Assembly: GCA_025093985.1 (NCBI GenBank)
Contig: JACAAK010000004.1
Location: forward strand, 1,550,001 to 1,614,000
Origin: Calvatia gigantea
Lineage: Eukaryota; Basidiomycota; Agaricomycetes; Agaricales; Lycoperdaceae
Length of the DNA stretch: 64,000 nucleotides
Direction of reading: 5' to 3'
Every line of letters starts with the position of its first letter. Position 1 is the stretch's first letter. Positions 46,721 to 57,676 of the stretch are shown here, piece by piece. Both the position numbers and the translations under genes were made by a program. Under the pieces are notes generated by a model. The model had not been told where the DNA came from. It saw only the letters and a program-made list of their open reading frames with translations, and did no database searches.

Positions 46721-46797
46721 CACCATCAAAAGTCTAATTGGAGATTCCCATGGTTCGAATTCATGGCCTCGAGGGCTCGGCCCTAATGGGGGGATAC

Positions 46798-47345
46798 TGT
46801 CATGACCCGTGCACGTTCGCCTGCTCTCACCCGCTTTCCCCGCTCATAGTCATCGTTACCTTAGTCCGGCTGCATTGGGTGCTCTTCATTCTTTCTGTCA
46901 GTCGGTCCGATATCCTGTTTTCCATCTTAATCTCCATTCCCTTCAACTTCTCCACTATCGCCTTATAGTTAGAACTCGATCCCGGTGTCTTGTTAGATGG
47001 CCGTCCTCAGCGGCTGTCCATTCTTCGTTCACCATTACTTTCATACTTCCCACTTTTCAGACTAGTATATAAACCTAGTCCCCATGCTTGTAAATCCTTA
47101 GTCTGATTATCGACCACGATTACGCCCTCTGATCCTGTTCCTCTCTGTCTCTGTTCCTCCAACCCTCTGACCCTACTCCCTCCTGAAATATGGACTTTGA
47201 CAACAGCAGGAAGGCGCAACACATATGTTGAAGCCGCTGAGTCCAAATCTCGTACTCGTCCGAATTCACCCGCTCTGTACGTTCTCACCTGACGTCACCT
47301 GGTAGCTAACCTTCGGCCGATATCCTGCGTAACCCGATCGTAACA
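46798..47345 (+). repeat. A2 3' LTR
   Basis: 548 bp from TGTCATGACCCGTGC to CGTAACA, with TATATAAA at 47066-47073. It is followed by ATCTG and C2 integrase. Confidence 0.93.
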
Positions 47346-49178
47346 ATCTGTCTGGCAATGTTAGCCGATATGTGGCTTCTCCTATCTTTTCCTTAATAAG
47401 GAAAGGGCCATACCGTTTTTGGCCTAGCTTCTTTGATGCTTGATTAGTATGGATGTTTGTGTTCTCCAGCCACACTACATCACTTGTTTGATATGTTTGG
47501 GTGTGGGTCTTGTTGCAGTCATATTGCTGTTTCATCTTTTCTTGGTATATCTGTAGTGCTAATGAGGTGTTGTCTCAGGGTGGTCTGAAGTTCCTTTAAG
47601 AAATCTGTGGCTGCTGGATTATTTGTTGGTAGTTCGTTTTTTCCCTTCCATGGGTTTCTTCTGTAGTTTAGGAAGAATGGTGTTGCTTGTGTTCCTCCAT
47701 GTCATTTGTCATTATACTGAAATTCTGCAATGGGGAGCCATTCTGCCCAGTTGTCTTGGTTGTAGTTGCAGTACAAGCGGATGTACATTTCTATTTCTCT
47801 GTTGATGTATTCTGTCTGCCTGTCTGTTTGTGGGTGATATGCTATTGATAGGTTGTGTTCTATGCTGAGTCCTTTAAATAGTTCTTTGGTGAATTCTGAT
47901 GCAAATTGAGGTCCTCAGGTCACTGAGCACCTTCCTTGGTAATCCATGTAGCTTCCATATTTCATCTCAATATGTCTTTGTAATATCCTTGGATGAAACG
48001 TCCATGATGGTCACTATAAGCCATATCATTTTCGTGAAGCAGTCTACAACAACCAGTATTGCATCTTTCTCCTTTGATTCCAGTAGTGGTCTGATCATAT
48101 CAATGCTGATTTCTTCCCAAGGCCCATTCGGGACTGGGAGGGGGTGTAGTGGTGATTTGAGCAGTGTAATTCTTGCTTTATTCCTTTGGCAGGCTTGACA
48201 CCCTCGGATATATTTTTTCACATCCTTTCACATTGTTGGCCACCAATAGTTGTGGCTGATTAGTTCCATCATTCTGTGTTGGCCCAGGTGGCCCGCATCT
48301 GGCATGTCATGATATTGTATTAGGATTTCTTCTTGTAGCTTTGGGTCAGGTGGAATGTATGCGCTATTTTGTCTGTAGATAATTCCGTACTTCTCAATGA
48401 GTTGGGGCTTCAGTTTCCTTAGCTCGGTAAGAACTATTGTCTTGTGCTGGGGTTTGGTTTGGATTCATTCTAGGAATGTTGGTTCAAGGAATAATTCTGC
48501 TCATAAGAGCACTGTGTCATCTGTGTTCCCTATTTGCAGCCAGCTTTCTTGGATCATGGTGACTAGTTTGTCTTCTTGCCCCTCTGGTATTTGGTGGATT
48601 TGGGACAATAGGTCAGCCTTTGTGTTTGTTTTTCTGGGTATATGTCGCAGTGTGAAATTGTAATCCTGTAAGCATAGGTACCATCAAGCTTGTCGTCCAT
48701 TCAGTTTTTGCGGTTCTTGGTAGTATTTCAAATTTTCATGGTTGGTCCAGATTTCGAATTTTTCTTCCACATCCAGCAGGTAGTGTCTCCATTCCTTTAG
48801 GGTGTGGATGATGGCTAGTAACTCCTTGTCATATATTTCGTAATTGTGCTCTGCCGGTGATAGCATTCATGATGTGAAGGTGATTGGGTGCCATTTGCCC
48901 TCCTGTATTTGTGATAACACACCTCCTAATGCATAGTCTGATGCATCAACTTCTACCCTGAACTGTCCTTGTCTCTGTGGCAGGATTAATACGGGTTCTT
49001 CAGTGATGCACTTTTTAAGGTGATCGAAGGCCGTCTGATGTTCTTGATTCCATTCCCATGTGGTTGCTCCTTTGAGTTTGTTCAGTGGTCCTGCGATTTT
49101 GCTGAAGTTTTTTATGAAATGTCAGTAGTAGTTGGCGAAGCCTAGGAACCTTTCTACCCCTTTTGTATTCTTCGGCTC
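47346..49178 (-). pseudogene. C2 pol block 1 (integrase to RNase H)
   Basis: Minus-strand family C pol cut on both sides. From the right: RNase H ([18 protein letters not shown], 48684-48866), linker, integrase zinc finger (CQACQRNKARIT near 48150-48200) and catalytic start EISIDMIRPLLESKEKD. Then comes the YRPF region to KKLGQKRYGPFLIKEKIGEATYRL (near 47350-47440), where it meets the A2 LTR. The chromodomain is absent. Two sites here (47576 and 47916) read CAGG where block 2 has CGG and block 3 has CAG, as if both variants had been merged. Confidence 0.8.
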
Positions 49179-49992
49179 CGCGTTCTGCCTGCCGTTCTGC
49201 CTCCTCCTGCCTTTCCAGCTCGAGCCGCTTGCATTTGCGCATGGCCTCCAGCTCAGCCTGTTTCTCCGTGGCAGTTTTCTTGTTGGAGCTAAACATGGGA
49301 GTGGTCGAGGTGGTTGTTAGAGTAGAGAATGGGACCGTAAAATTTCCAAGGTGATGGAATTTATATGCACCATCAAAAGTCTAATTGGAGATTCCCATGG
49401 TTCGAATTCATGGCCTCGAGGGCTCGGCCCTAATGGGGGGATACTGTCATGACCCGTGCACGTTTGCCTGCTCTCACCCGCTTTCCCCGCTCATAGTCAT
49501 CGTTACCTTAGTCCGGCTGCATTGGGTGCTCTTCATTCTTTCTGTCAGTCGGTCCGATATCCTGTTTTCCATCTTAATCTCCATTCCCTTCAACTTCTCT
49601 GCTATTGCCTTATAGTTAGAACTCGATCCCGGTGTCTTGTTAGACGGCCGTCCTCAGCGGCCGTCCATTCTTCGTTCACCATTACTTTCATACTTCCCGC
49701 TTTTCAGACTAGTATATAAACCTAGTCCCCATGCTTGTAAATCCTTAGTCTGATTATCGACCACGATTACGCCCTCTGATCCTGTTCCTCTCTGTCTCTG
49801 TTCCTCCAACCCTCTGACCCTACTCCCTCCTGAAATACGGACTTCGACAACAGCAGGAAGGCGCAACACATATGTTGAAGCCGCTGAGTCCAAATCTCGT
49901 ACTCGTCCGAATTCACCCGCTCTGTACGTTCTCACCTGACGTCACCTGGTAGCTAACCTTCGGCCGATATCCTGCGTAACCCGATCGTAACA
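49179..49992 (+). repeat. Family A fragment: antisense gene start plus 3' LTR
   Basis: The second copy of the A2 right end. On the minus strand the first ~39 codons of the antisense gene (from ATG at 49296) run into C2 pol. Then come its TATA box, the polypurine tract and a full LTR at 49445-49992 (548 bp). Confidence 0.88.
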
Positions 49993-52758
49993 ATCTGTCT
50001 GGCAATGTTAGCCGATATGTGGCTTCTCCTATCTTTTCCTTAATAAGGAAAGGGCCATACCGTTTTTGGCCTAGCTTCTTTGATGCTTGATTAGTATGGA
50101 TGTTTGTGTTCTCCAGCCACACTACATCACTTGTTTGATATGTTTGGGTGTGGGTCTTGTTGCAGTCATATTGCTGTTTCATCTTTTCTTGGTATATCTG
50201 TAGTGCTAATGAGGTGTTGTCTCGGGTGGTCTGAAGTTCCTTTAAGAAATCTGTGGCTGCTGGATTATTTGTTGGTAGTTCGTTTTTTCCTTTCCATGGG
50301 TTTCTTCTGTAGTTTAGGAAGAATGGTGTTGCTTGTGTTCCTCCATGTCATTTGTCATTATACTGAAATTCTGCAATGGGGAGCCATTCTGCCCAGTTGT
50401 CTTGGTTGTAGTTGCAGTACAAGCGGATGTACATTTCTATTTCTCTGTTGATGTATTCTGTCTGCCTGTCTGTTTGTGGGTGATATGCTATTGATAGGTT
50501 GTGTTCTATGCTGAGTCCTTTAAATAGTTCTTTGGTGAATTCTGATGCAAATTGAGGTCCTCGGTCACTGAGCACCTTCCTTGGTAATCCATGTAGCTTC
50601 CATATTTCATCTCAATATGTCTTTGTAATATCCTTGGATGAAACGTCCATGATGGTCACTATAAGCCATATCATTTTCGTGAAGCAGTCTACAACAACCA
50701 GTATTGCATCTTTCTCCTTTGATTCCAGTAGTGGTCTGATCATATCAATGCTGATTTCTTCCCAAGGCCCATTCGGGACTGGGAGGGGGTGTAGTGGTGA
50801 TTTGAGCAGTGTAATTCTTGCTTTATTCCTTTGGCAGGCTTGACACCCTCGGATATATTTTTTCACATCCTTTCACATTGTTGGCCACCAATAGTTGTGG
50901 CTGATTAGTTCCATCATTCTGTGTTGGCCCAGGTGGCCCGCATCTGGCATGTCATGATATTGTATTAGGATTTCTTCTTGTAGCTTTGGGTCAGGTGGAA
51001 TGTATGCGCTATTTTGTCTGTAGATAATTCCGTACTTCTCAATGAGTTGGGGCTTCAGTTTCCTTAGCTCGGTAAGAACTATTGTCTTGTGCTGGGGTTT
51101 GGTTTGGATTCATTCTAGGAATGTTGGTTCAAGGAATAATTCTGCTCATAAGAGCACTGTGTCATCTGTGTTCCCTATTTGCAGCCAGCTTTCTTGGATC
51201 ATGGTGACTAGTTTGTCTTCTTGCCCCTCTGGTATTTGGTGGATTTGGGACAATAGGTCAGCCTTTGTGTTTGTTTTTCTGGGTATATGTCGCAGTGTGA
51301 AATTGTAATCCTGTAAGCATAGGTACCATCAAGCTTGTCGTCCATTCAGTTTTTGCGGTTCTTGGTAGTATTTCAAATTTTCATGGTTGGTCCAGATTTC
51401 GAATTTTTCTTCCACATCCAGCAGGTAGTGTCTCCATTCCTTTAGGGTGTGGATGATGGCTAGTAACTCCTTGTCATATATTTCGTAATTGTGCTCTGCC
51501 GGTGATAGCATTCATGATGTGAAGGTGATTGGGTGCCATTTGCCCTCCTGTATTTGTGATAACACACCTCCTAATGCATAGTCTGATGCATCAACTTCTA
51601 CCCTGAACTGTCCTTGTCTCTGTGGCAGGATTAATACGGGTTCTTCAGTGATGCACTTTTTAAGGTGATCGAAGGCCGTCTGATGTTCTTGATTCCATTC
51701 CCATGTGGTTGCTCCTTTGAGTTTGTTCAGTGGTCCTGCGATTTTGCTGAAGTTTTTTATGAAATGTCAGTAGTAGTTGGCGAAGCCTAGGAACCTTTCT
51801 ACCCCTTTTGTATTCTTCGGCTCCAGTCAGTCTCATATGGATTTGACTTTTTCCTCTTCCATTTCGATTTGCCCATATCCGACTTTGACTCCCAACATAG
51901 GGATTTCTTCTATGTCAAAGATGCACTTGCTTCGTTTGAAGCATAGGTTGTATTGTGCTGTGCGTTTCAGGAACTGTACTGTCCATTCTTTTAGCTGTTC
52001 CTTGGTGTTGCCAGGAATGGCAAAGTCGTCCATATAGTTTATAACATCTCCATTTCACAATAGATCATGGAAAATACTTGTCATCATTCTGGAGAAGGTT
52101 CCCAGTGAGTTGCTAAGTCCGAAATACATGACTGTTGGTTCAAAGAGTCCTTCATTGGTGAGAAACACCACTTTCCATTCATCTCCTTCCTTGATCCTAA
52201 CATTGTTATATCCCCAGATGATATCAAGCTTGTTGAAGTACTTGGCTTTCCCAAGTTTGTTGATTACCTTGCCAATTCTTGGCAGTGGTGTTTTATTCTT
52301 GACTACTACATTGTTTAATCATCTATAGTCCTGAATTAATCTCTTGGATCCATCTTTCTTGGAGATGAAGAAGGTTGGTGCCGCATATGGGGATTTCGAC
52401 GGTCGTATTCGTCCTGATTCTAGGTTTTCCTTGATGAATGCTTTGAGTTCATCCTGTTCTTTGATCATCATGTTGTACATTCCTGCACTTATTTCTTTTA
52501 GGGCATCCTCCATTAGGTTTATTTCGTGGTCCCATTCGGTTCACTCTGGGAGCTTGTCAAACGTTGTTTTGTTGAATAGATGTGTGAATGGTTGTATGTA
52601 GTCTGGTAGATCTTCTGGTTTAGTCAGGTCAGGTTCATCTTCTTCCTTCCATAAATCCTCTGTAGTGGCCATGCTCCATATCTTCTCTGTGATGGGGATG
52701 TTCTGGTGGGGGAATTGACAGTTTGGTGGGCACCGGGTGAATTTGATTTCTCTGTTAT
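49993..52758 (-). pseudogene. C2 pol block 2 (integrase to protease end)
   Basis: A longer copy of the same minus-strand pol. From the right: post-protease linker, RT with MDDFAIPGNTKEQL (YMDD kept near 52025-52036), RNase H near 51330-51510, integrase zinc finger near 50800-50866, a catalytic-core piece at 50348-50575 (LSDRGPQFASEF, AYHPQTDRQTE) and KKLGQKRYGPF. It is cut at the right inside the protease by duplication joint 3. The 50348-50575 segment retains both of the last two acidic-region motifs of integrase and is the best integrase core of C2. Confidence 0.82.
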
Positions 52759-52924
52759 CTCCTGAAATACGGACTTCGACAACAGCAGGAAGGCGCAACA
52801 CATATGTTGAAGCCGCTGAGTCCAAATCTCATACTCGTCCGAATTCACCCACTCCGTACATTCTCACCCGACGTCACCTGGTAGCTAACCTTCGGCCGAT
52901 ATCCTGCGTAACCCGATCGTAACA
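52759..52924 (+). repeat. Family A LTR fragment (last 166 bp)
   Basis: Matches 49827-49992 and ends CGTAACA before ATCTG. It begins at a joint with no shared base (GTTAT|CTCCTG). This is the start of the second unit of duplication 3, period 2932 bp (first unit 49827-52758). Confidence 0.88.
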
Positions 52925-55900
52925 ATCTGTCTGGCAATGTTAGCCGATATGTGGCTTCTCCTATCTTTTCCTTAATAAGGAAAGGGCCATACCGTTTTTG
53001 GCCTAGCTTCTTTGATGCTTGATTAGTATGGATGTTTGTGTTCTCCAGCCACACTACATCACTTGTTTGATATGTTTGGGTGTGGGTCTTGTTGCAGTCA
53101 TATTGCTGTTTCATCTTTTCTTGGTATATCTGTAGTGCTAATGAGGTGTTGTCTCAGGTGGTCTGAAGTTCCTTTAAGAAATCTGTGGCTGCTGGATTAT
53201 TTGTTGGTAGTTCATTTTTTCCTTTCCATGGGTTTCTTCTGTAGTTTAGGAAGAATGGTGTTGCTTGTGTTCCTCCATGTCATTTGTCATTATACTGAAA
53301 TTCTGCAATGGGGAGCCATTCTGCCCAGTTGTCTTGGTTGTAGTTGCAGTACAAGCGGATGTACATTTCTATTTCTCTGTTGATGTATTCTGTCTGCCTG
53401 TCTGTTTGTGGGTGATATGCTATTGATAGGTTGTGTTCTATGCTGAGTCCTTTAAATAGTTCTTTGGTGAATTCTGATGCAAATTGAGGTCCTCAGTCAC
53501 TGAGCACCTTCCTTGGTAATCCATGTAGCTTCCATATTTCATCTCAATATGTCTTTGTAATATCCTTGGATGAAACGTCCATGATGGTCACTATAAGCCA
53601 TATCATTTTCGTGAAGCAGTCTACAACAACCAGTATTGCATCTTTCTCCTTTGATTCCAGTAGTGGTCTGATCATATCAATGCTGATTTCTTCCCAAGGC
53701 CCATTCGGGACTGGGAGGGGGTGTAGTGGTGATTTGAGCAGTGTAATTCTTGCTTTATTCCTTTGGCAGGCTTGACACCCTCGGATATATTTTTTCACAT
53801 CCTTTCACATTGTTGGCCACCAATAGTTGTGGCTGATTAGTTCCATCATTCTGTGTTGGCCCAGGTGGCCCGCATCTGGCATGTCATGATATTGTATTAG
53901 GATTTCTTCTTGTAGCTTTGGGTCAGGTGGAATGTATGCGCTATTTTGTCTGTAGATAATTCCGTACTTCTCAATGAGTTGGGGCTTCAGTTTCCTTAGC
54001 TCGGTAAGAACTATTGTCTTGTGCTGGGGTTTGGTTTGGATTCATTCTAGGAATGTTGGTTCAAGGAATAATTCTGCTCATAAGAGCACTGTGTCATCTG
54101 TGTTCCCTATTTGCAGCCAGCTTTCTTGGATTATGGTGACTAGTTTGTCTTCTTGCCCCTCTGGTATTTGGTGGATTTGGGACAATAGGTCAGCCTTTGT
54201 GTTTGTTTTTCTGGGTATATGTCGCAGTGTGAAATTGTAATCCTGTAAGCATAGGTACCATCAAGCTTGTCATCCATTCAGTTTTTGCGGTTCTTGGTAG
54301 TATTTCAAATTTTCATGGTTGGTCCAGATTTCGAATTTTTCTTCCACATCCAGCAGGTAGTGTCTCCATTCCTTTAGGGTGTGGATGATGGCTAGTAACT
54401 CCTTGTCATATATTTCGTAATTGTGCTCTACCGGTGATAGCATTCATGATGTGAAGGTGATTGGGTGCCATTTGCCCTCCTGTATTTGTGATAACACACC
54501 TCCTAATGCATAGTCTGATGCATCAACTTCTACCCTGAACTGTCCTTGTCTCTGTGGCAGGATTAATACGGGTTCTTCGGTGATGCACTTTTTAAGGTGA
54601 TCGAAGGCTGTCTGATGTTCTTGATTCCATTCCCATGTGGTTGCTCCTTTGAGTTTGTTCAGTGGTCCTGCGATTTTGCTGAAGTTTTTTATGAAATGTC
54701 AGTAGTAGTTGGCGAAGCCTAGGAACCTTTCTACCCCTTTTGTATTCTTCGGCTCCAGCCAGTCTCATATGGATTTGACTTTTTCCTCTTCCATTTCGAT
54801 TTGCCCATATCCGACTTTGACTCCCAACATAGGGATTTCTTCTATGTCAAAGATGCACTTGCTTCGTTTGAAGCATAGGTTGTATTGTGCTGTGCGTTTC
54901 AGGAACTGTACTGTCCATTCTTTTAGCTGTTCCTTGGTGTTGCCAGGAATGGCAAAGTCGTCCATATAGTTTACAACATCTCCATTTCACAATAGATCAT
55001 GGAAAATACTTGTCATCATTCTGGAGAAGGTTCCCAGTGAGTTGCTGAGTCCGAAATACATGACTGTTGGTTCAAAGAGTCCTTCGTTGGTGAGAAACAC
55101 CACTTTCCATTCATCTCCTTCCTTGATCCTAACATTGTTATATCCCCAGATGATATCAAGCTTGTTGAAGTACTTGGCTTTCCCAAGTTTGTCGATCACC
55201 TTGCCAATTCTTGGCAGTGGTGTTTTATTCTTGACTACCACATTGTTTAATCATCTATAGTCCTGAATTAATCTCTTGGATCCATCTTTCTTGGAGATGA
55301 AGAAGGTTGGTGCCGCATATGGGGATTTTGACGGTCGTATTCGTCCTGATTCTAGGTTTTCCTTGATGAATGCTTTGAGTTCATCCTGTTCTTTGATCAT
55401 CATGTTGTACATTCCTGCACTTATTTCTTTTAGGGCATCCTCCATTAGGTTTATTTCATGGTCCCATTCGGTTCACTCTGGGAGCTTGTCAAACGTTGTT
55501 TTGTTGAATAGATGTGTGAATGGTTGTATGTAGTCTGGTAGATCTTCTGGTTTAGTCAGGTCAGGTTCATCTTCTTCCTTCCATAAATCCTCTGTAGTGG
55601 CCATGCTCCATATCTTCTCTGTGATGGGGATGTTCTGGTGGGGGAATTGACAGTTTGGTGGGCACCTGGGTGAATTTGATTTCTCTGTTATTCCAATCTA
55701 CTTCCAGGTTATGTTTGACTAGCCAGTCATGCCCCAGAAAGACCTCTGTACGGTCTTGTAGTTGTACGACTGACACTTCAATCTGTTTTTGGTGTCCATG
55801 AATGTCTATGTTGACTGTGGCTGTTTTTGTTACTTTTCTACCCTGGTTTGGTGTTCTGTCTGCATTTAATACTAAGATCTATTGTTCCAGTTTTCAGGTG

Positions 55901-56030
55901 GGAAGTTTTTCCTTGTCTACCAGTTTTTTGCTGATGCTGCTAGTTGTACATCCTGAGTTGACAATCGTGTCCACCATTATTTCTTTTTCCACCATTCATA
56001 TTTTTCCTTTCAGGTTTAGTTTGCGCAACT
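52925..56030 (-). pseudogene. C2 pol block 3 (protease to integrase), continuous with gag
   Basis: The original pol of C2. The protease loop at 55951-55959 reads VNSGCTTSS (Asn for Asp). A one-base insertion in CACCTGGG (55664-55670, block 2 has CACCGGG) shifts the frame after KFT. RT lies about 54765-55445 with YMDDFA kept, RNase H about 54270-54480. The integrase runs to 52925, with its zinc finger near 53740-53798. It ends in KIGEATYRLTLPD at the A LTR fragment. The ~130 bp holding the end of gag and the gag-pol overlap in C3 is deleted here. Confidence 0.85.
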
Positions 56031-57113
56031 TCCTCTACTCCTCAGACCTGTATTTTCTTTGGTGCGGTGCAGGCCTTTGCTATGTGGCCTATTTTCCTGC
56101 AATTGTAGCAAGTTAGCCCCTTGGGTTTCTTGCAATCTTTGGCCATATGCCTGAAAATGCCACAATTATAGCACTTGGGTTTCCCTTCAGCATTGAAAAT
56201 GTGGTGTTGGCTTCCTATCTCTATGGGTTCTCCCATTCCTCCATAGGTGGTGCCAGTGTTTGTTTTCCTATCTTCTCGATACTTGGATGCTTTGTATCCT
56301 TGTCTGATGGAGAGTATGGCTTCTTTCCATTCTGCATATGTGTCTGGTCTGGCTGAAGGTGGATAGCCAGTGATCATATGTATGATATCCTGTTGAGCAT
56401 TCTTCCTAAGTAGGAACATGGTGTGTTTGCTATTGGTCTTGGCTTTGCTTTTCAAAACTTTGAATTCAATTAGGTAGTTGGTGGTGTTTCAATTTCCTTG
56501 TTTGAATTTTTTGATCTGCCATTCTGCTTTGCTGTTTGAGGTATCATCCAAGAAGGTCCTTCTAAATTCCTCGGAGAAGACCTTCCAGTCTACTGAATCT
56601 TCAGATTCCAGGATGGCTGGTGCTCTCATAGCTGCATATGCTCCTGCAGTTCCTCCTCACAGCCTGGCTAGGACTGCTATAGCTTTATTGTCTGCTGAGA
56701 CTATCTTGTTGAACTTCATGAAGAGCATTATTGCTCTCCACCAGTCATCAAACTTGGTGCGGGTGCCATCGAAAAACCCTGGGTCTGGCACTAGGCCTTT
56801 CCCACTGGGCATTGTCACAGGTACTACTGTGTTGTCAGTCATGTCAGAGTCAGTCTCTGATTCTGTTTTGTCTGAAGCTTGATTTGTCTGATTTCTCCTG
56901 ATGGATTATCTCTTCCTCTACTAGGTTGAGTTCGTTTAGAAGTTCTGATAATACTTCTTCTTCTGCTGGGTTTACTCTGGGTTCCCCATGTGTTTCTTTG
57001 GTTGGTTCTTCAGGTACTTCAGGGTTCCCTGTTTCTTCTTCATCTGATGTCTCGGATTCATCATCAGTGACTTTGAGATTTGGTTCTCTGTATTTGTCTG
57101 GGTTCAAGCTCAT
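56031..57113 (-). pseudogene. C2 gag
   Basis: Minus-strand family C gag starting MSLNPDKYREPN, with the acidic leader (SETSDEEETGNPEVPEE). Capsid is at 56657-56842 (PGFFDGTRTKFDDWW) and further to ~56400. Two zinc knuckles are near 56050-56180: CYNCGIFRHMAKDC and CYNCRKIGHIAKAC. Both keep all Cys and His ligands, though Gly residues are replaced by Arg. Stops at several CGA positions interrupt it. The C-terminal DFSEDSE end and its stop are missing. Confidence 0.82.
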
Positions 57114-57192
57114 ATACTAGCTCCTGGGTTGCTCTTGTTCAGGCCTATTTCAGCCTACTCCTTGCAAGGTGAGGTGGGGATGCTTAACCAAA

Positions 57193-57499
57193 TGTTATGA
57201 CCTTAGTCTGAGTAGACCTCAGATTGTGACTTAGGCTAAGACTTGAGGGTAAGTAAGGGGAGGAGAACAGAGGTGGTTAAGCATACTGAATACAGGAGTA
57301 TGTATGTATGCTTAAATACAGTAGGCATCTGGTTGAATAGATGGAGGTAACTACATGAAACATCTGACGATAATAGGTGCAGTAGTTATTATAAGTCAGT
57401 GCTTGGAGATTGCTGGACTAGAATAGATGAAACAGGTACAGTGCAGAGTAGAATGCAGACAAGTATGGAGTAGATGTGAATAGACGAAAGTTCACAATA
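57193..57499 (-). repeat. C2 5' LTR
   Basis: 307 bp. On the plus strand it starts TGTTATGACCTTAG and ends TTCACAATA. It stands head to head with the remainder of the C3 5' LTR. Confidence 0.88.
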
Positions 57500-57596
57500 C
57501 GGTATGCTTAACCATCTTTAGTTCTCCTCCCCTTATTTGCCCTCAAGTCTTAGCCTAAGTTGCAACCTGAGGTTTACTCAGACTAAAGTCATAACA
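57500..57596 (+). repeat. C3 5' LTR, second part
   Basis: After the duplicated CGGTA it continues TGCTTAACCATC to CATAACA. It matches the last third of the C3 3' LTR and completes the piece at 35746-35957. Confidence 0.88.
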
Positions 57597-57676
57597 TTTG
57601 GTTAAGTGTCCCCACCTCACCTTACAAGGAGTAGGCTGAAATAGGCCTGAACAAAAGACAACCCAGGAGCTAGTAT

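Larger units (their letters stand above)
37026..47345 (+). mobile_element. A2: family A chromovirus with an internal 2.6-kb tandem duplication
   Basis: Plus-strand family A element with LTRs at 37026-37573 and 46798-47345. It has the best-preserved family A gag, and a pol whose 3' part plus the accessory gene is present twice (period 2610 bp). Flanks do not match (TATGC left, ATCTG right). The left flank is repeat D and the right flank is C2 integrase. So the two halves probably come from two insertions joined by recombination. Confidence 0.8.
46532..49178. repeat. Tandem duplication 2, first unit (about 2647 bp)
   Basis: The unit runs from the antisense gene N-terminus through the A2 3' LTR into C2 pol. 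It is repeated from 49179. The joint CGGCTCC|GCGTTC has at most one base of homology. Because it spans an element boundary, it is not a product of ordinary LTR recombination. Confidence 0.85.
35958..57499 (-). mobile_element. C2: family C element in minus orientation, heavily rearranged inside
   Basis: Its ends are LTRs in minus orientation (35958- and -57499), flanked by CAGTA on the left (35953-35957) and CGGTA on the right (57500-57504), a 5-bp duplication differing at one CpG. It is inserted in the C3 5' LTR. From the right it holds LTR, gag and pol up to integrase. Then come duplicated pol blocks mixed with family A sequence, the composite element A2, a displaced ORF3/D piece, and the left LTR remnant. 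The pol C-terminus and ORF3 of C2 itself are missing. Confidence 0.75.

Noticed and set aside
18110..49992. Open frames of 60-139 codons recurring inside every family A LTR (both strands, e.g. 36167-36586 and 37055-37474)
   Set aside because: They lie wholly in LTRs, overlap the TATA region, read different lengths in each copy, and have no resemblance to known proteins. They recur because the LTR recurs.
52541..52825. Fusion protein of LTR sequence and family C linker (also 47266-47535 and 52845-53114)
   Set aside because: Chance frames across insertion or duplication joints. The LTR portion has no coding function.
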